Below, in pieces: positions 30,496-39,600 of a stretch of DNA of 64,000 nt (positions within the stretch are counted from its first letter, which is position 1; each line of letters opens with the position of its first letter). The notes beneath the pieces were generated by a model that was not told the origin of the DNA, searched no databases, and saw only the letters and a program-made list of their open reading frames with translations. The stretch is taken from contig CAVQSI010000004.1 in the NCBI GenBank assembly GCA_963715825.1, positions 127,437 through 191,436 of the forward strand, given 5' to 3'. A program made the translations under genes and the position numbers. This DNA comes from Sva-07 sp963715825 (GTDB lineage: Bacteria > Actinomycetota > Acidimicrobiia > Acidimicrobiales > Ilumatobacteraceae).

Positions 30496-30534
30496 ACGAC
30501 AGGTGTAGTAGTTGCAGACTACGACAACTGTCGT
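30496..30534. promoter_or_regulatory. double TetR operator in the divergent dihydrofolate reductase-like / TetR promoter region
   Basis: Two 14-base palindromes, ACGACAGGTGTAGT (30496-30509) and ACGACAACTGTCGT (30521-30534), are each ACGACA-NN-TGTNGT. They are arranged as a larger dyad centred on 30515 (halves 30496-30512 and 30518-30534, 15 of 17 positions matching). Centre-to-centre spacing is 25 bases. They cover the promoters of both divergent genes, as expected for an autoregulated TetR repressor. Confidence 0.75.
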
Positions 30535-30554
30535 GGTTTCGCTACGATCTCTCC

Positions 30555-31148
30555 ATTGCCACGAACACACAACGCCGCACCCTGCTGTTGGACGCAGCGA
30601 TCGGACTCCTGGCTGGACGCGGGGCGCGCGGACTGACGTTCCGAGCAATCGACGAATCGGCGGGCACTCCGATCGGGACCGCGTCGAACTACTTTGCCGA
30701 TCGCGGTGAACTCCTCGCGCAGGTCTTCGACCGGATCAGTGCACGGCTCGCCCCGGATCCCGAAGTTCTCGCCCAGCTCGGCCGTCGCCGCCCGTCCGTG
30801 AAGCTGTTCGGCGACTACATGCGCGACATCGTGTCGCGGCTCACGACCGAGCGAGACGTGACCCTCGCTCTGTTCGAGTTACGCCTCGAAGCAAGCCGCA
30901 ACCCTGACGTCGCCAGCCTCGTGCGAGCATGGCAGCGCGCCGGCTTCTCAGCTGATGTGGAATTCCACACCGACGCCGGACTACCCGGCGGACGCGACGA
31001 GGTCGCGCTCTTCCACTACGCGCTCGACGGCTTGATCCTCGACCGACTCACCGAGCCCATCGACCCGACCACCACGACCGATCACATCATCGACCGACTC
31101 GTCGACGGGCTGTTCCAGGCCGCTCACCTCGAACCCGAGGAGCAGTGA
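30555..31148 (+). CDS. TetR-family transcriptional regulator
   Basis: A protein of about 197 residues with a TetR helix-turn-helix: LLDAAIGLLAGRGARGLTFRAIDESAGTPIGTASNYFADRGELL. The C-terminal domain ends with an acidic tail. No ATG or GTG fits near the expected start. The natural start by alignment is ATT 30555 (coding IATNTQRRTLLLDAA), 7 bases after a TACGAT -10 box (30543-30548), suggesting a leaderless message with a rare ATT start. The open frame reaches 30339, but that would run through the divergent gene and the operator. It probably represses itself and the adjacent reductase. Confidence 0.82.
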   Translation: MATNTQRRTLLLDAAIGLLAGRGARGLTFRAIDESAGTPIGTASNYFADRGELLAQVFDRISARLAPDPEVLAQLGRRRPSVKLFGDYMRDIVSRLTTERDVTLALFELRLEASRNPDVASLVRAWQRAGFSADVEFHTDAGLPGGRDEVALFHYALDGLILDRLTEPIDPTTTTDHIIDRLVDGLFQAAHLEPEEQ

Positions 31149-31274
31149 AACCAGCACCTGCTCCAGCCGGACCGACCTCGCCGAGCGAGTGGGTGACGAT
31201 CGAGAGCACCTCGGCGCGTGGTGGGGGGAAGTCGTCCTGCGCGACACCATCGAGTCTGTCTACCCTGCGTTGTT

Positions 31275-31991
31275 GTGGCGATCGAGGTGGTTCCGACCTT
31301 GGAGGCAATGGCCGAGGTGTATTCGAAGTCGACTCGAGGTGGCGTCACTTCCGACCGATTCCGCGCGTACGTCGAGGCTGGCCGATGCGGGCTGCCCGTG
31401 CACGGCTACAACCCGATGACCTCAGAGCCGGTACTCGAAACGATCGAAGCGCTGATCGGCGTGGACGCCGAGGCCCGTCTTCACGAGGTAGCGAATCGCG
31501 CAGCCGGATCACTCGGGCACGACCAACACAGCGTCATGTACCTGACGGTTGCAACTCCGGGAATGTGGACTGATCGCCTCGCCACCGAGGTCGAGCACCG
31601 CTTGCTCGCCAAGCAGCCCGGGAGCGCCGTGCTCTGGGTCGGAGAACCGATCGAGCCTGCTGCGCTGGATGCTGAGTTCGCTGCCCAGACCGTGAGACGT
31701 GTTCACCATTGCTGGTTCGGGGCACCGAGGACCCTCGCCAGCGCAGTCCGACAAGAGGGACTTGCGGGCGCCTACGCAGGTGTCGTCGGGCAAGCCCACC
31801 CTGGAGCTGCCGAGGTCCTCGAGGTACTCGCCGACGACAGCACGTTTGCGACCCAGGTCGCGTTCATGTACGGCGACGATGCAGCCTCGGTGATGGGCTT
31901 CAGCGCTCTCGGGGTCTCCGGCCGAACAGGCTTCGAACACGCTGTAGCGATGCACGCCGACCAGACGGTCTGGCGCGGTCTCAGCTCGTAG
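31275..31991 (+). CDS. hypothetical protein
   Basis: A protein of about 238 residues that I do not recognise. It opens (GTG 31275) with VAIEVVPTLEAMAEVYSKST, contains HGYNPMTSEPVLETIEALIG, a LAKQPGSAVLWVGEPIEP stretch and a C-terminal region near GFSALGVSGRTGFEHAVAMH. No membrane segment or signal peptide is visible; it is soluble with alternating helices and strands. Codon use matches neighbouring genes. ATG 31308 is an alternative start. It stands alone between the TetR gene (126 bases upstream) and ppk2. Confidence 0.65.
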   Translation: MAIEVVPTLEAMAEVYSKSTRGGVTSDRFRAYVEAGRCGLPVHGYNPMTSEPVLETIEALIGVDAEARLHEVANRAAGSLGHDQHSVMYLTVATPGMWTDRLATEVEHRLLAKQPGSAVLWVGEPIEPAALDAEFAAQTVRRVHHCWFGAPRTLASAVRQEGLAGAYAGVVGQAHPGAAEVLEVLADDSTFATQVAFMYGDDAASVMGFSALGVSGRTGFEHAVAMHADQTVWRGLSS

Positions 31992-32073
31992 GCCCGCTTC
32001 GGCGGGCGAGAAGCCCACGTCGAGCAGTACGCCGTCGCACAACACGGCGGCGCTCGTCGTGGGCCTACCAGAA

Positions 32074-32103
32074 TTGTTCGCGCCAGCCACCGCCTCGTAC
32101 GGT
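32074..32103 (+). promoter_or_regulatory. putative promoter of the ppk2 / P-type ATPase operon
   Basis: TTGTTC (32074-32079) and TACGGT (32098-32103) are separated by 18 bases and lie 55 bases before the ppk2 ATG. They are good matches to actinobacterial sigma-A type -35 and -10 elements. A GAGAGGAAG ribosome site precedes the start. Confidence 0.45.
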
Positions 32104-32157
32104 TGCAGGGCTCGCCGACCGGAACGGTCGCGTGCCCACTCGAGAGGAAGTTGAACG

Positions 32158-33015
32158 ATGGGCAAGAAGTCGAAGAAGTCCAAGAAGTCCAACGAGGTCG
32201 AGCCGTCGGAGTCATCGGGCAACGGCACAGCGGCTCCGACGGGCAAGATGAAGCGCAAGGCCTATGAGGCCGAGATGCGCATCTTGCAAGGCGAGCTGGT
32301 GGCGATGCAGGAGTGGGTCAAGGCCACCGGCGCCAAGGTGTGCATCGTGTTCGAGGGTTTGGATTCAGCGGGCAAGGGGGGCACGATCCGGCGGATCACC
32401 GAGCGCACGAGCCCGCGTGTGTTCAAGCACATTGCGTTGCCGGCGCCGACTGAGCGCCAGAAGTCACAGATGTACGTGCAGCGCTACATCAGCCATTTCC
32501 CAGCGGCCGGTGAAGTCGTGATCTTCGATCGCAGTTGGTACAACCGCGCCGGCGTCGAACCTGTGCTCGGCTTCTGCACGCCTGAACAGACCGAGCAATT
32601 CCTCGAGATGGTCCCTGGGGTCGAGAAGGCAATGGTCGACTCGGGGATCATCCTGATCAAGTACTGGCTCAACGTCAGTGTCGACGAACAGGCTCGACGG
32701 CTCGAGGACCGCATCGACGACCCGCGCAAGATCTGGAAGTTGTCGCCGACCGACTTGAAGTCCTACAGCCACCGCTACGACTACTGCCGAGCGCGTGACA
32801 GGATGCTTGCTGCGACGGACACGTCGTGGGCGCCATGGTTCGTTGCTCACAACGACGACAAGAAGCGCGGGCGGTTGAACATCATCTCGCATCTCCTCGA
32901 GCGCATCCCGTACGAGCCGGTCCCGCGCCCAGAGGTGAAGCTCCCCAAGAAGCCGAACGTCGGCGGCTATGTCGAACCTGACCTGCCGCTGCACCGAGTG
33001 CCCGAGAAGTTCTGA
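32158..33015 (+). CDS. ppk2: polyphosphate kinase 2 (PPK2)
   Basis: A 285-residue PPK2. A basic low-complexity N-terminus (KKSKKSKKSN) precedes the catalytic core, with Walker A CIVFEGLDSAGKGGTIRRIT (about 61-80), Walker B EVVIFDRSWYNRAGVEP, and a lid region around RRLEDRIDDPRKIWKLSPTD. It transfers phosphate between inorganic polyphosphate and nucleoside diphosphates; the preferred nucleotide cannot be read from sequence. The gene is followed after 14 bases by a cation ATPase, so the two are co-transcribed. Confidence 0.93.
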   Translation: MGKKSKKSKKSNEVEPSESSGNGTAAPTGKMKRKAYEAEMRILQGELVAMQEWVKATGAKVCIVFEGLDSAGKGGTIRRITERTSPRVFKHIALPAPTERQKSQMYVQRYISHFPAAGEVVIFDRSWYNRAGVEPVLGFCTPEQTEQFLEMVPGVEKAMVDSGIILIKYWLNVSVDEQARRLEDRIDDPRKIWKLSPTDLKSYSHRYDYCRARDRMLAATDTSWAPWFVAHNDDKKRGRLNIISHLLERIPYEPVPRPEVKLPKKPNVGGYVEPDLPLHRVPEKF

Positions 33016-33029
33016 GAGCGGAGAATCCG

Positions 33030-35771
33030 ATGACTGCAGCGACACCGAACGACACTGTGTCCAGGTGGTATTCGCTCGGTGGTGACGAGGTCGCGAAACG
33101 ACTCGGCGTCGATCCCGACAGCGGGCTGAGCGCGGCGGAAGCTGCCGAGCGCCTCCGGAAGGACGGGCCCAACGCGCTGCCAGCGGAGAAGTCGACGCCT
33201 GGTTGGAGGCGCTTCTTGAATCAGTACGCCGCGTACATGCAGATCATCCTGCTCGTCGCTGCGGTGCTGTCGTTCATCATCGGCGAGTGGAGCACCGGGG
33301 CCGTCTTGGTGCTGTTGACGGTGTTGAACGCGGTGATTGCCCTGCGCCAGGAGGGCAAGGCAGAGAGCGCCATGAACGCGTTGCAGTCGTTGACGAAGCA
33401 GACGGCGCGTGTACGTCGCGGTGGGGTCGAGTCCGCGGTCGCGCTCGAGGAGGTCGTCGCCGGCGACATCGTGCTGATCACCGCGGGTGACAATGTGGCC
33501 GCTGATGGCCGGATCATCCAGGCGAACTCGCTGAGCATCGACGAGTCTGCGCTCACCGGTGAGAGCACCCCGGCCTCGAAGGATGCCGAGACGCTTGCCG
33601 ACAACGAGGTCGGACCTGGCGATCAGAAGAACATGGCGTTCATGAACACGCCGGTCACGCACGGCAGCGGCACGATGATCGTCACTGCGCGAGGTGCTGA
33701 TGCCCAGGTCGGCAAGATCGCCGGCATGTTGGGGAGTTCCAAGAAGGTGCTCTCGCCGCTGACGAAACAGCTCAACACGTTGACACTGTGGATCGGTGCC
33801 GCGGCGTTGCTGACGATGATCGTCATGTTCGTGCTCGGGCTGTCCAGAGACATCTCGGCCGACTCGTTGTTCATCACCGCGATTGCGTTGGCGATCGCCG
33901 CAATTCCCACCGCGCTGCCCACGGTTCTGCAGGTCATCTTGTCGGGCGGGGCCAAGGAGCTCGCCGGCGAGAACGCTGTCGTCAAGGATCTCAACTCGGT
34001 GGAAACGCTCGGTTCGACCTCGGCGATCAACTCCGACAAGACCGGCACGCTGACGATGAACCAGATGACCGCTGTCGAACTGGTCGACGCGGCCGACCGG
34101 TACACGATCTCCGGAACGGGATACAGCCTCGATGGCAAGGTTCATCACGCGGCCGGCAAGGCGCTGTCGATCGACGATGCGATCCTGCCGTACGTGATGG
34201 CGAGCGACGCCAACCTGGTGAACGGCAAGGTGGTCGGTGACCCAACCGAAGGTGCCCTGTTGGTGCTTGCCCACAAAGCAGCTCTCGACATCGACGCCAG
34301 CCGGCAGACGCTCCCACGTTTGGCCACGCTGCCGTTCGACCCCGGCTACAAGCTGATGGCGACGTTCAACACCGCAACAGACGCATCGGGCAAGTCCGTC
34401 GTGCGTTGCTTTGTCAAGGGCGCCGCCCCTGCCGTGCTCGATCGGGTGGCAACGACTCGAGTCGATGGAGACAGCGTCGTGTGGGACGACACATTCCGGC
34501 AGAAGGCCGACGCTGCCGTCACCCGCATGGAGGGTGCAGGCCAACGAGTGATGGCAGCAGCAGTGCGCGATCTCGACCCCGCCACGTTCGATGCCACCGG
34601 TGACCTGTTGAGCTATGTGACCGATCTCGAGATGGCATCCATCGTCGCCATGGTCGACCCGCCACGCGACGCCTCGATGCAGGCCGTCCACGACGCTCAG
34701 AACGCCGGCATCCGTGTGCGCATGGTCACCGGTGACGACGTGATCACCGGTGCAGCCATCGCTGAACAACTCGGCATCCCGGGTACCGCGATGCTCGGAG
34801 CCGACTTCGCTGCGCTGAGCGACGACGAGCGCTTGGCACGCATCGACGACATCGGCGTGGTCGGACGCGTCGCACCCGAACACAAGGTGCTGCTCGTTGA
34901 AACGCTCCGCAAGAAGGGTGACGTCGTCGCGATGGCCGGTGATGGCGTGAACGACGCGCCAGCGATCAAAGCCGCCGACATCGGCATCGCCATGGGAACC
35001 GGCACCCAGGTCGCCAAGAACGCCAGCAAGATGATCCTGTCCGACGACAACTACGCCACCATCGTCGTGGCCGTCAGGGGTGGCCGCAAGGTCTACGACA
35101 ACCTCAACAAGTTCATCCGGTTCGTGATCGTCGAACTCGTGGCGTACATCCTCACCTTCCTCGGCGCCAGCATTCTCAACATTGCCGCTGGGCAACCGTT
35201 CTCGCCCGTTCAGATCCTCTACATCAACTTCTTCGTCAACGCACCGCTCGGTGTGTGGCTCGGTATGGACAAAGAGGCCCCAGGCCTCATGAACCTCAAA
35301 CCACGGTCACGCGACGAGTCGATCATGACGAGAGGACTGATGACGACTGCCGGCCTCGTCGGGCTGTTCATGGCCGCCTGCACGCTCGCACTCATCAGCT
35401 ACGGCACCGGCCACTACGGAAATGTCCTGATCGGCACCTCCATGGGCGTCACCACGTTCTCGCTCATGCTCGTGGCGGCAGTTTTCCAGGCTCGAAGCGT
35501 CACCGGCACGGCACTCACCGTCGACGCCTTCGACAATCGCCGCCTCAACATCGCCGCGCTCATCGAAGTTCTCCTCGCCGTGCTCATCACGCAGACCGAC
35601 GCGCTGCGTATCCTCCTCGGAACCGTGCAGCTGACACTCACACAATGGTCGCTTGCACTGGCTCCAGCCGTCACGCTCTTCTTCCTGTGGGAACTCGGAA
35701 AGCTCGTCGCCCGCCGTACGGCCCAGAGCACCGATGGCGGCTCCGCACCCGTCGTGGCAGCCACCGCCTGA
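33030..35771 (+). CDS. P-type cation-transporting ATPase
   Basis: A 913-residue ATPase. The N-terminal cation-ATPase domain reads GLSAAEAAERLRKDGPNALP, the actuator LSIDESALTGEST, the phosphorylation site NSDKTGTLTMNQM, and the hinge GDGVNDAPAIKAADIGIAMGTGTQVAK. About ten helices are present and there is no metal-binding domain. Helix 4 has IPTALPTVLQV instead of the PEGLP of Ca2+ pumps. Helix 6 has LYINFFVNAPLG where SERCA has N-x-x-T-D, so the key Asp is replaced by Asn. Ion specificity is therefore uncertain; PacL/MgtA-like or H+-pump-like are the choices. The GGAG-preceded ATG is 14 bases after ppk2. Confidence 0.88.
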   Translation: MTAATPNDTVSRWYSLGGDEVAKRLGVDPDSGLSAAEAAERLRKDGPNALPAEKSTPGWRRFLNQYAAYMQIILLVAAVLSFIIGEWSTGAVLVLLTVLNAVIALRQEGKAESAMNALQSLTKQTARVRRGGVESAVALEEVVAGDIVLITAGDNVAADGRIIQANSLSIDESALTGESTPASKDAETLADNEVGPGDQKNMAFMNTPVTHGSGTMIVTARGADAQVGKIAGMLGSSKKVLSPLTKQLNTLTLWIGAAALLTMIVMFVLGLSRDISADSLFITAIALAIAAIPTALPTVLQVILSGGAKELAGENAVVKDLNSVETLGSTSAINSDKTGTLTMNQMTAVELVDAADRYTISGTGYSLDGKVHHAAGKALSIDDAILPYVMASDANLVNGKVVGDPTEGALLVLAHKAALDIDASRQTLPRLATLPFDPGYKLMATFNTATDASGKSVVRCFVKGAAPAVLDRVATTRVDGDSVVWDDTFRQKADAAVTRMEGAGQRVMAAAVRDLDPATFDATGDLLSYVTDLEMASIVAMVDPPRDASMQAVHDAQNAGIRVRMVTGDDVITGAAIAEQLGIPGTAMLGADFAALSDDERLARIDDIGVVGRVAPEHKVLLVETLRKKGDVVAMAGDGVNDAPAIKAADIGIAMGTGTQVAKNASKMILSDDNYATIVVAVRGGRKVYDNLNKFIRFVIVELVAYILTFLGASILNIAAGQPFSPVQILYINFFVNAPLGVWLGMDKEAPGLMNLKPRSRDESIMTRGLMTTAGLVGLFMAACTLALISYGTGHYGNVLIGTSMGVTTFSLMLVAAVFQARSVTGTALTVDAFDNRRLNIAALIEVLLAVLITQTDALRILLGTVQLTLTQWSLALAPAVTLFFLWELGKLVARRTAQSTDGGSAPVVAATA

Positions 35772-36306
35772 CCACAGCGGAACACGCCGGTCGGTCCACC
35801 ACACCCCGAGTTCACCCTCCACACGATGGTCTGAGTCGCCAAGGCCCAGCTTGCGTAGTCCCGACCATCGGTTGGCTTGCTGGCGCAGGTGTTCCCGACG
35901 GCCTTCCTCGTGGACTCGCATCGCACCCAAACCAGGGCGGATCCGCCCCGGTCGAGGCAACCCCCCCCGATGATCTCAGGCAGCCAGACGCTGCCCGCCA
36001 CCGGACTTCCGGCTTCGTGCCTGCGGCCTCGGGCTGGCGATCGTGAGCGCATCGTCACGGTCCCGAGTCAGTTGGGGCCTGTCCGTGACCGGCACCTCCC
36101 GAGTGCTCGCATGTTGGCGTGAGGGTGATCGGTCGCGGCGGGGAGTGTGTCGAGTCCCGGTACCCGCGCGGCCCGCACGAGCGGTCGAAGCCGTGTCGAG
36201 TAGTGCCCGTTGATGAACTCGACATCGAGTGTGTCAGCGACCACGCCCCACTCGGCGAACAGCTCAGGCAGCTGCGAGTTGTGCTGTCGTGAAGAGAGAC
36301 TGCGCG
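35772..36306. other. gap with unidentified coding remnants
   Basis: No intact gene is seen. On the minus strand the frame ending at 36068-36070 encodes QLPELFAEWGVVADTLDVEF followed by INGHYSTRLRPLVRAARVPG, with strong G/C third positions, but no start codon; it looks like the tail of a lost gene I cannot name. An 8-C homopolymer lies near 35961-35968. A short sequence at 36090-36118 resembles the intergenic repeat found between 45.5 and 52.3 kb. Confidence 0.4.
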
Positions 36307-36606
36307 ATGGGTGTCATTGCATGTGTGGAGTGGCTGCGGTCGGCGTGCCACATGCCAGATCGGGAGGCCCGATTCGCGCCTCAAGGCGCCCTGCTGACGG
36401 CGTTGCGAGCGGCCTTCATGCAGTCCAGAGGCCTCTTGAAGATCGAACCCCGATACCTGATGCGGCGCAAGGTCCTGCCCGACCTCTGCGACATCGCCGA
36501 CCAGTTGATCGCGCAGCCCCGGTACCGAGAGGGTGAATCTGACCGAATACCTGACAGACCCCTCGACGACCCGAACCTCATCGAAGTGTTGCGGACGGTC
36601 TTCTAG
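36307..36606 (+). CDS. hypothetical protein
   Basis: A 99-residue frame (MGVIACVEWLRSACHMPDRE... to VLRTVF) without a recognised family. The composition is basic-helical with no membrane segment. Third-position G/C is lower than in neighbouring genes, suggesting acquired DNA or a non-coding frame. Its TAG overlaps the stop of the convergent surface-protein gene. It lies beside a coding remnant, so it may itself be a leftover. Confidence 0.3.
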   Translation: MGVIACVEWLRSACHMPDREARFAPQGALLTALRAAFMQSRGLLKIEPRYLMRRKVLPDLCDIADQLIAQPRYREGESDRIPDRPLDDPNLIEVLRTVF

Positions 36607-39600
36607 CCTGCGCCTCGGGTGCGCGGTCGACGGCGGATTCCTGTGAGGAAGACTCCGATGAGGAGGAGGCCGAGGCCGATCACCAGACTGCGAAGGATCT
36701 CGCTACCGGTGCTTGGGAGCGGGTCCGTGTCCGGAGTTGGTGCTTGTGGGATTGCGGCGCCGGCTGTGTCGGTTGGGTCACTGTCGACGCCAAGGCCGCC
36801 TGGGAGATCGACGGTTGCGGTGTTGGTGAAGCTGGTGCCTTCGGCTCCGACGACGTTCGCCACGAGTTCGAACGACGCTGTGCCACCGACGATGAGCGGA
36901 ACTCCGAGTTCGCACGTGGCGGTGGCTGACGCGTTCGTGCAGGTCCAGTCGGTTCCGGCCGCCCCGACGAAGGTAAGTGCTGAAGGCAACGGGTCGGTGA
37001 CGACGATGCCAACTGCCGTCGACGGTCCCCTGTTCGTGACGCTGATGGTGAACGTGGCATTGTCGCCTCTTGCGACTGTTTCCTGACTGATGGTCTTGGT
37101 GATGGCGAGGTTCGAACGAGGGTCGAGCGTGTCGGTGTCGTCGGCGTCGTTGTTGGTGGGATCGGTGTCGGGGACATCGCTTGGCGGCGTGACCCTGACA
37201 GAGTTGACGAGTGAGCCGGTGGCGTCGGCGCTGACGGTTCCAGAGACGGTCAGTGTCAGGGTGTCGCTTTCGGCGAAGTCGCCGATGCCGGTCCACAAGC
37301 CGGTTGTGGGGTCCCAGTCGCCGGCCGATGGGATGAAGGTGACGAAGTCGAGTGCGTCAGGAAGGTTCTCGTCGAGCGTGAACTCGGTGATCGTGGTGGG
37401 GCCGTTGTTGGTCACGGTGATCGTGTAGGTGAGGTCTTCGCCGGGGATCGCCGTGGTCTGTCCGTCAGTCTTGGTGACGGCGAGGTCGATGCCGTAGGTG
37501 TCGGTGTCGGTGTCATCGTTGTTGGTGGGGTCCGAGTCGGGTCCGTTGGTGCCGTCGTCGGTGATCGTCACGTTGTTGACGATGGTGCGAGTACCGGCTG
37601 GTACGGGGTCTGCGACGTCGACGGTGATGGTGTAGGTGCCACCGTCACCGGGAGCGAGGTCACCGACGTTCCAGGAGATAGTGGGAGCTGCGCTGGAGTC
37701 GCATCCGTTGCTGCAGGAGGCGAAGCTCGTCTCAGCGGCGAGGGTGTCGGTGATCACGACGCCGAGCGCATCTTGGTTACCGACGTTGGAGAACGTGATC
37801 TGGTAGGTCACGCTCTGGCCGTCGGTGACGGACTCGACGCCATCGGTCTTGGTGATCTGGAGATCGGGTGCGGCATCGAGCGTGTCGACGTCGTCGCCGC
37901 TGTTGTTACCAGGTGTCGGATCGGCACCATTGGTTCCGTCGTCGGCCACGGTGACCGAGTTGGTCAGCGTGTCCAGGCCGCTGGTGGCCGGGTCGTCGAC
38001 CGTGACCACGACGGTGAGCGTCGCCTGGCCGCCTGCATCGAACGCCATCGGGTCGGCTGGCGACCCAGCGACGTCTTCGACGAGGGATGTCCAGGTCAAC
38101 GTCGGCAGCGCGGTGTCGTCGCACGATGCGCTGCACGACACGAAGGTGACGCCTGCAGGGAGCGTGTCCGTGACGCTGACGCCGGTTGCCGCCTGGGTGC
38201 CGACGTTGGTGATCACGATGTCGTAGGTGAGCGTGTCGCCCGGTTGCACCGTGGTCTCGTTGTCGGTCTTGGTGACCTGGAGATCGGGCTCCGCGTTCAC
38301 GGTGTCGGTGTCGGTGTCGGTGTCCTCGACCGGCACGCCGCCGGTGTTGGTGCCGTCATCGACGGCACGGACGCTGTTCGTGAAGTCGTCCACGCCCGAT
38401 GGCAGATCGTCGACGAGGACCGTCAGGGTCAACGTCACTGAGGACCCGAGAGCGCCAGGTGCTCCGCCGTTCAGGTCTCCGACGTTCCATGTGACCGTCC
38501 CTGCACCGGCATCGATGGTGCACGGGGTCGGTGTGGCCGGACACGACACGGCGCTGAGTGCGTCCGGCAGCGTGTCGGTGACCGTGACGCCGGTGGCGGC
38601 CTGGTCTCCCGTGTTCGAGACGGTGATGGTGTAGTCGAACGTTTCACCGGCGTCGCGTTCGGTCTCACCGTCGTCTTTGACCACGTCGAGGATCGGTGCG
38701 GCATCGAGCGTGTCGGTGTCGTCGTCGGTGTTGTTCCCCGGCGTCGGGTCGGCGCCGTTCGTTCCGTCGTCGGCGACCGTGGCCACGTTGGTGATCGACT
38801 CCAGGCCGGAAGCGGCCGGGTCGGTCACTCGGACGGTGAGCGTGACGGTCGCCTGTCCGCCGGCGCCCTCGATGCTTCCGGGCAGGGTCCAGGTGACGGC
38901 GGGGAGCGCCGAGCTGTCGCACGAATCGCTGCACGCGTCGAACTCGATGCCGACGGGCAGCGTGTCGTCGATCGTGACGCCGGTGGCTGCAATGTTGCCG
39001 TTGTTCGTCACGGTGAGCGTGTAGGTGTAGGTCTGGCCCGGGGTGACGGTGGTGAGACCGTCGTCCTTGACGATGTTCAGGTCCGGGGCGTTCGCTACGA
39101 GCGGGATGGTGTCCTGGTAGATGTTGTTGGCCGGGGTGGGGTCGGCACCGCTGGCTCCGTCGTCGGCGACGGTCACGTCGTTCACGAACTGCGTGGTGCC
39201 GGCGAGTAGCGGGTTGCCGGCGGTGGTCTGGTAGGTGAGTACGAGTGTGCCGCCGGCGACGAATTCTCCTGGCGTGGAGCCCGCACTGTCTGCGAGGCCG
39301 GGTCCCCAGGTGATGACTCCGGTGCCGGGGTCGCACGACGTGGGTGTCGGTGTCGCCGAGGTGCAGTCGATCGTCATCTGTGCGTCGACGGTGTCGGTGA
39401 CGATCACTCCCGAGGCGTTCTGGAGTCCGGCGTTGCGGACGTCCAAGCGATAGTTCACGAGGCCGCCCGGCGCCACGTTGGGCTCCGTGTGCGACTTGGC
39501 GACGACCATGTCGGGCGTTGCGACGATGTCGTCGCTGTCGGTGTCGGTGTTGCTGCCTGGGGTCGGGTCGGTGCCGTTGGCGCCGTCGTCCTGGACGGTG

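Noticed and set aside
32967..35195. 742-codon minus-strand frame opposite ppk2 and the P-type ATPase
   Set aside because: Shadow of the plus-strand genes, which carry clear motifs; the antisense product is His/Arg/Asp-rich with no domains.
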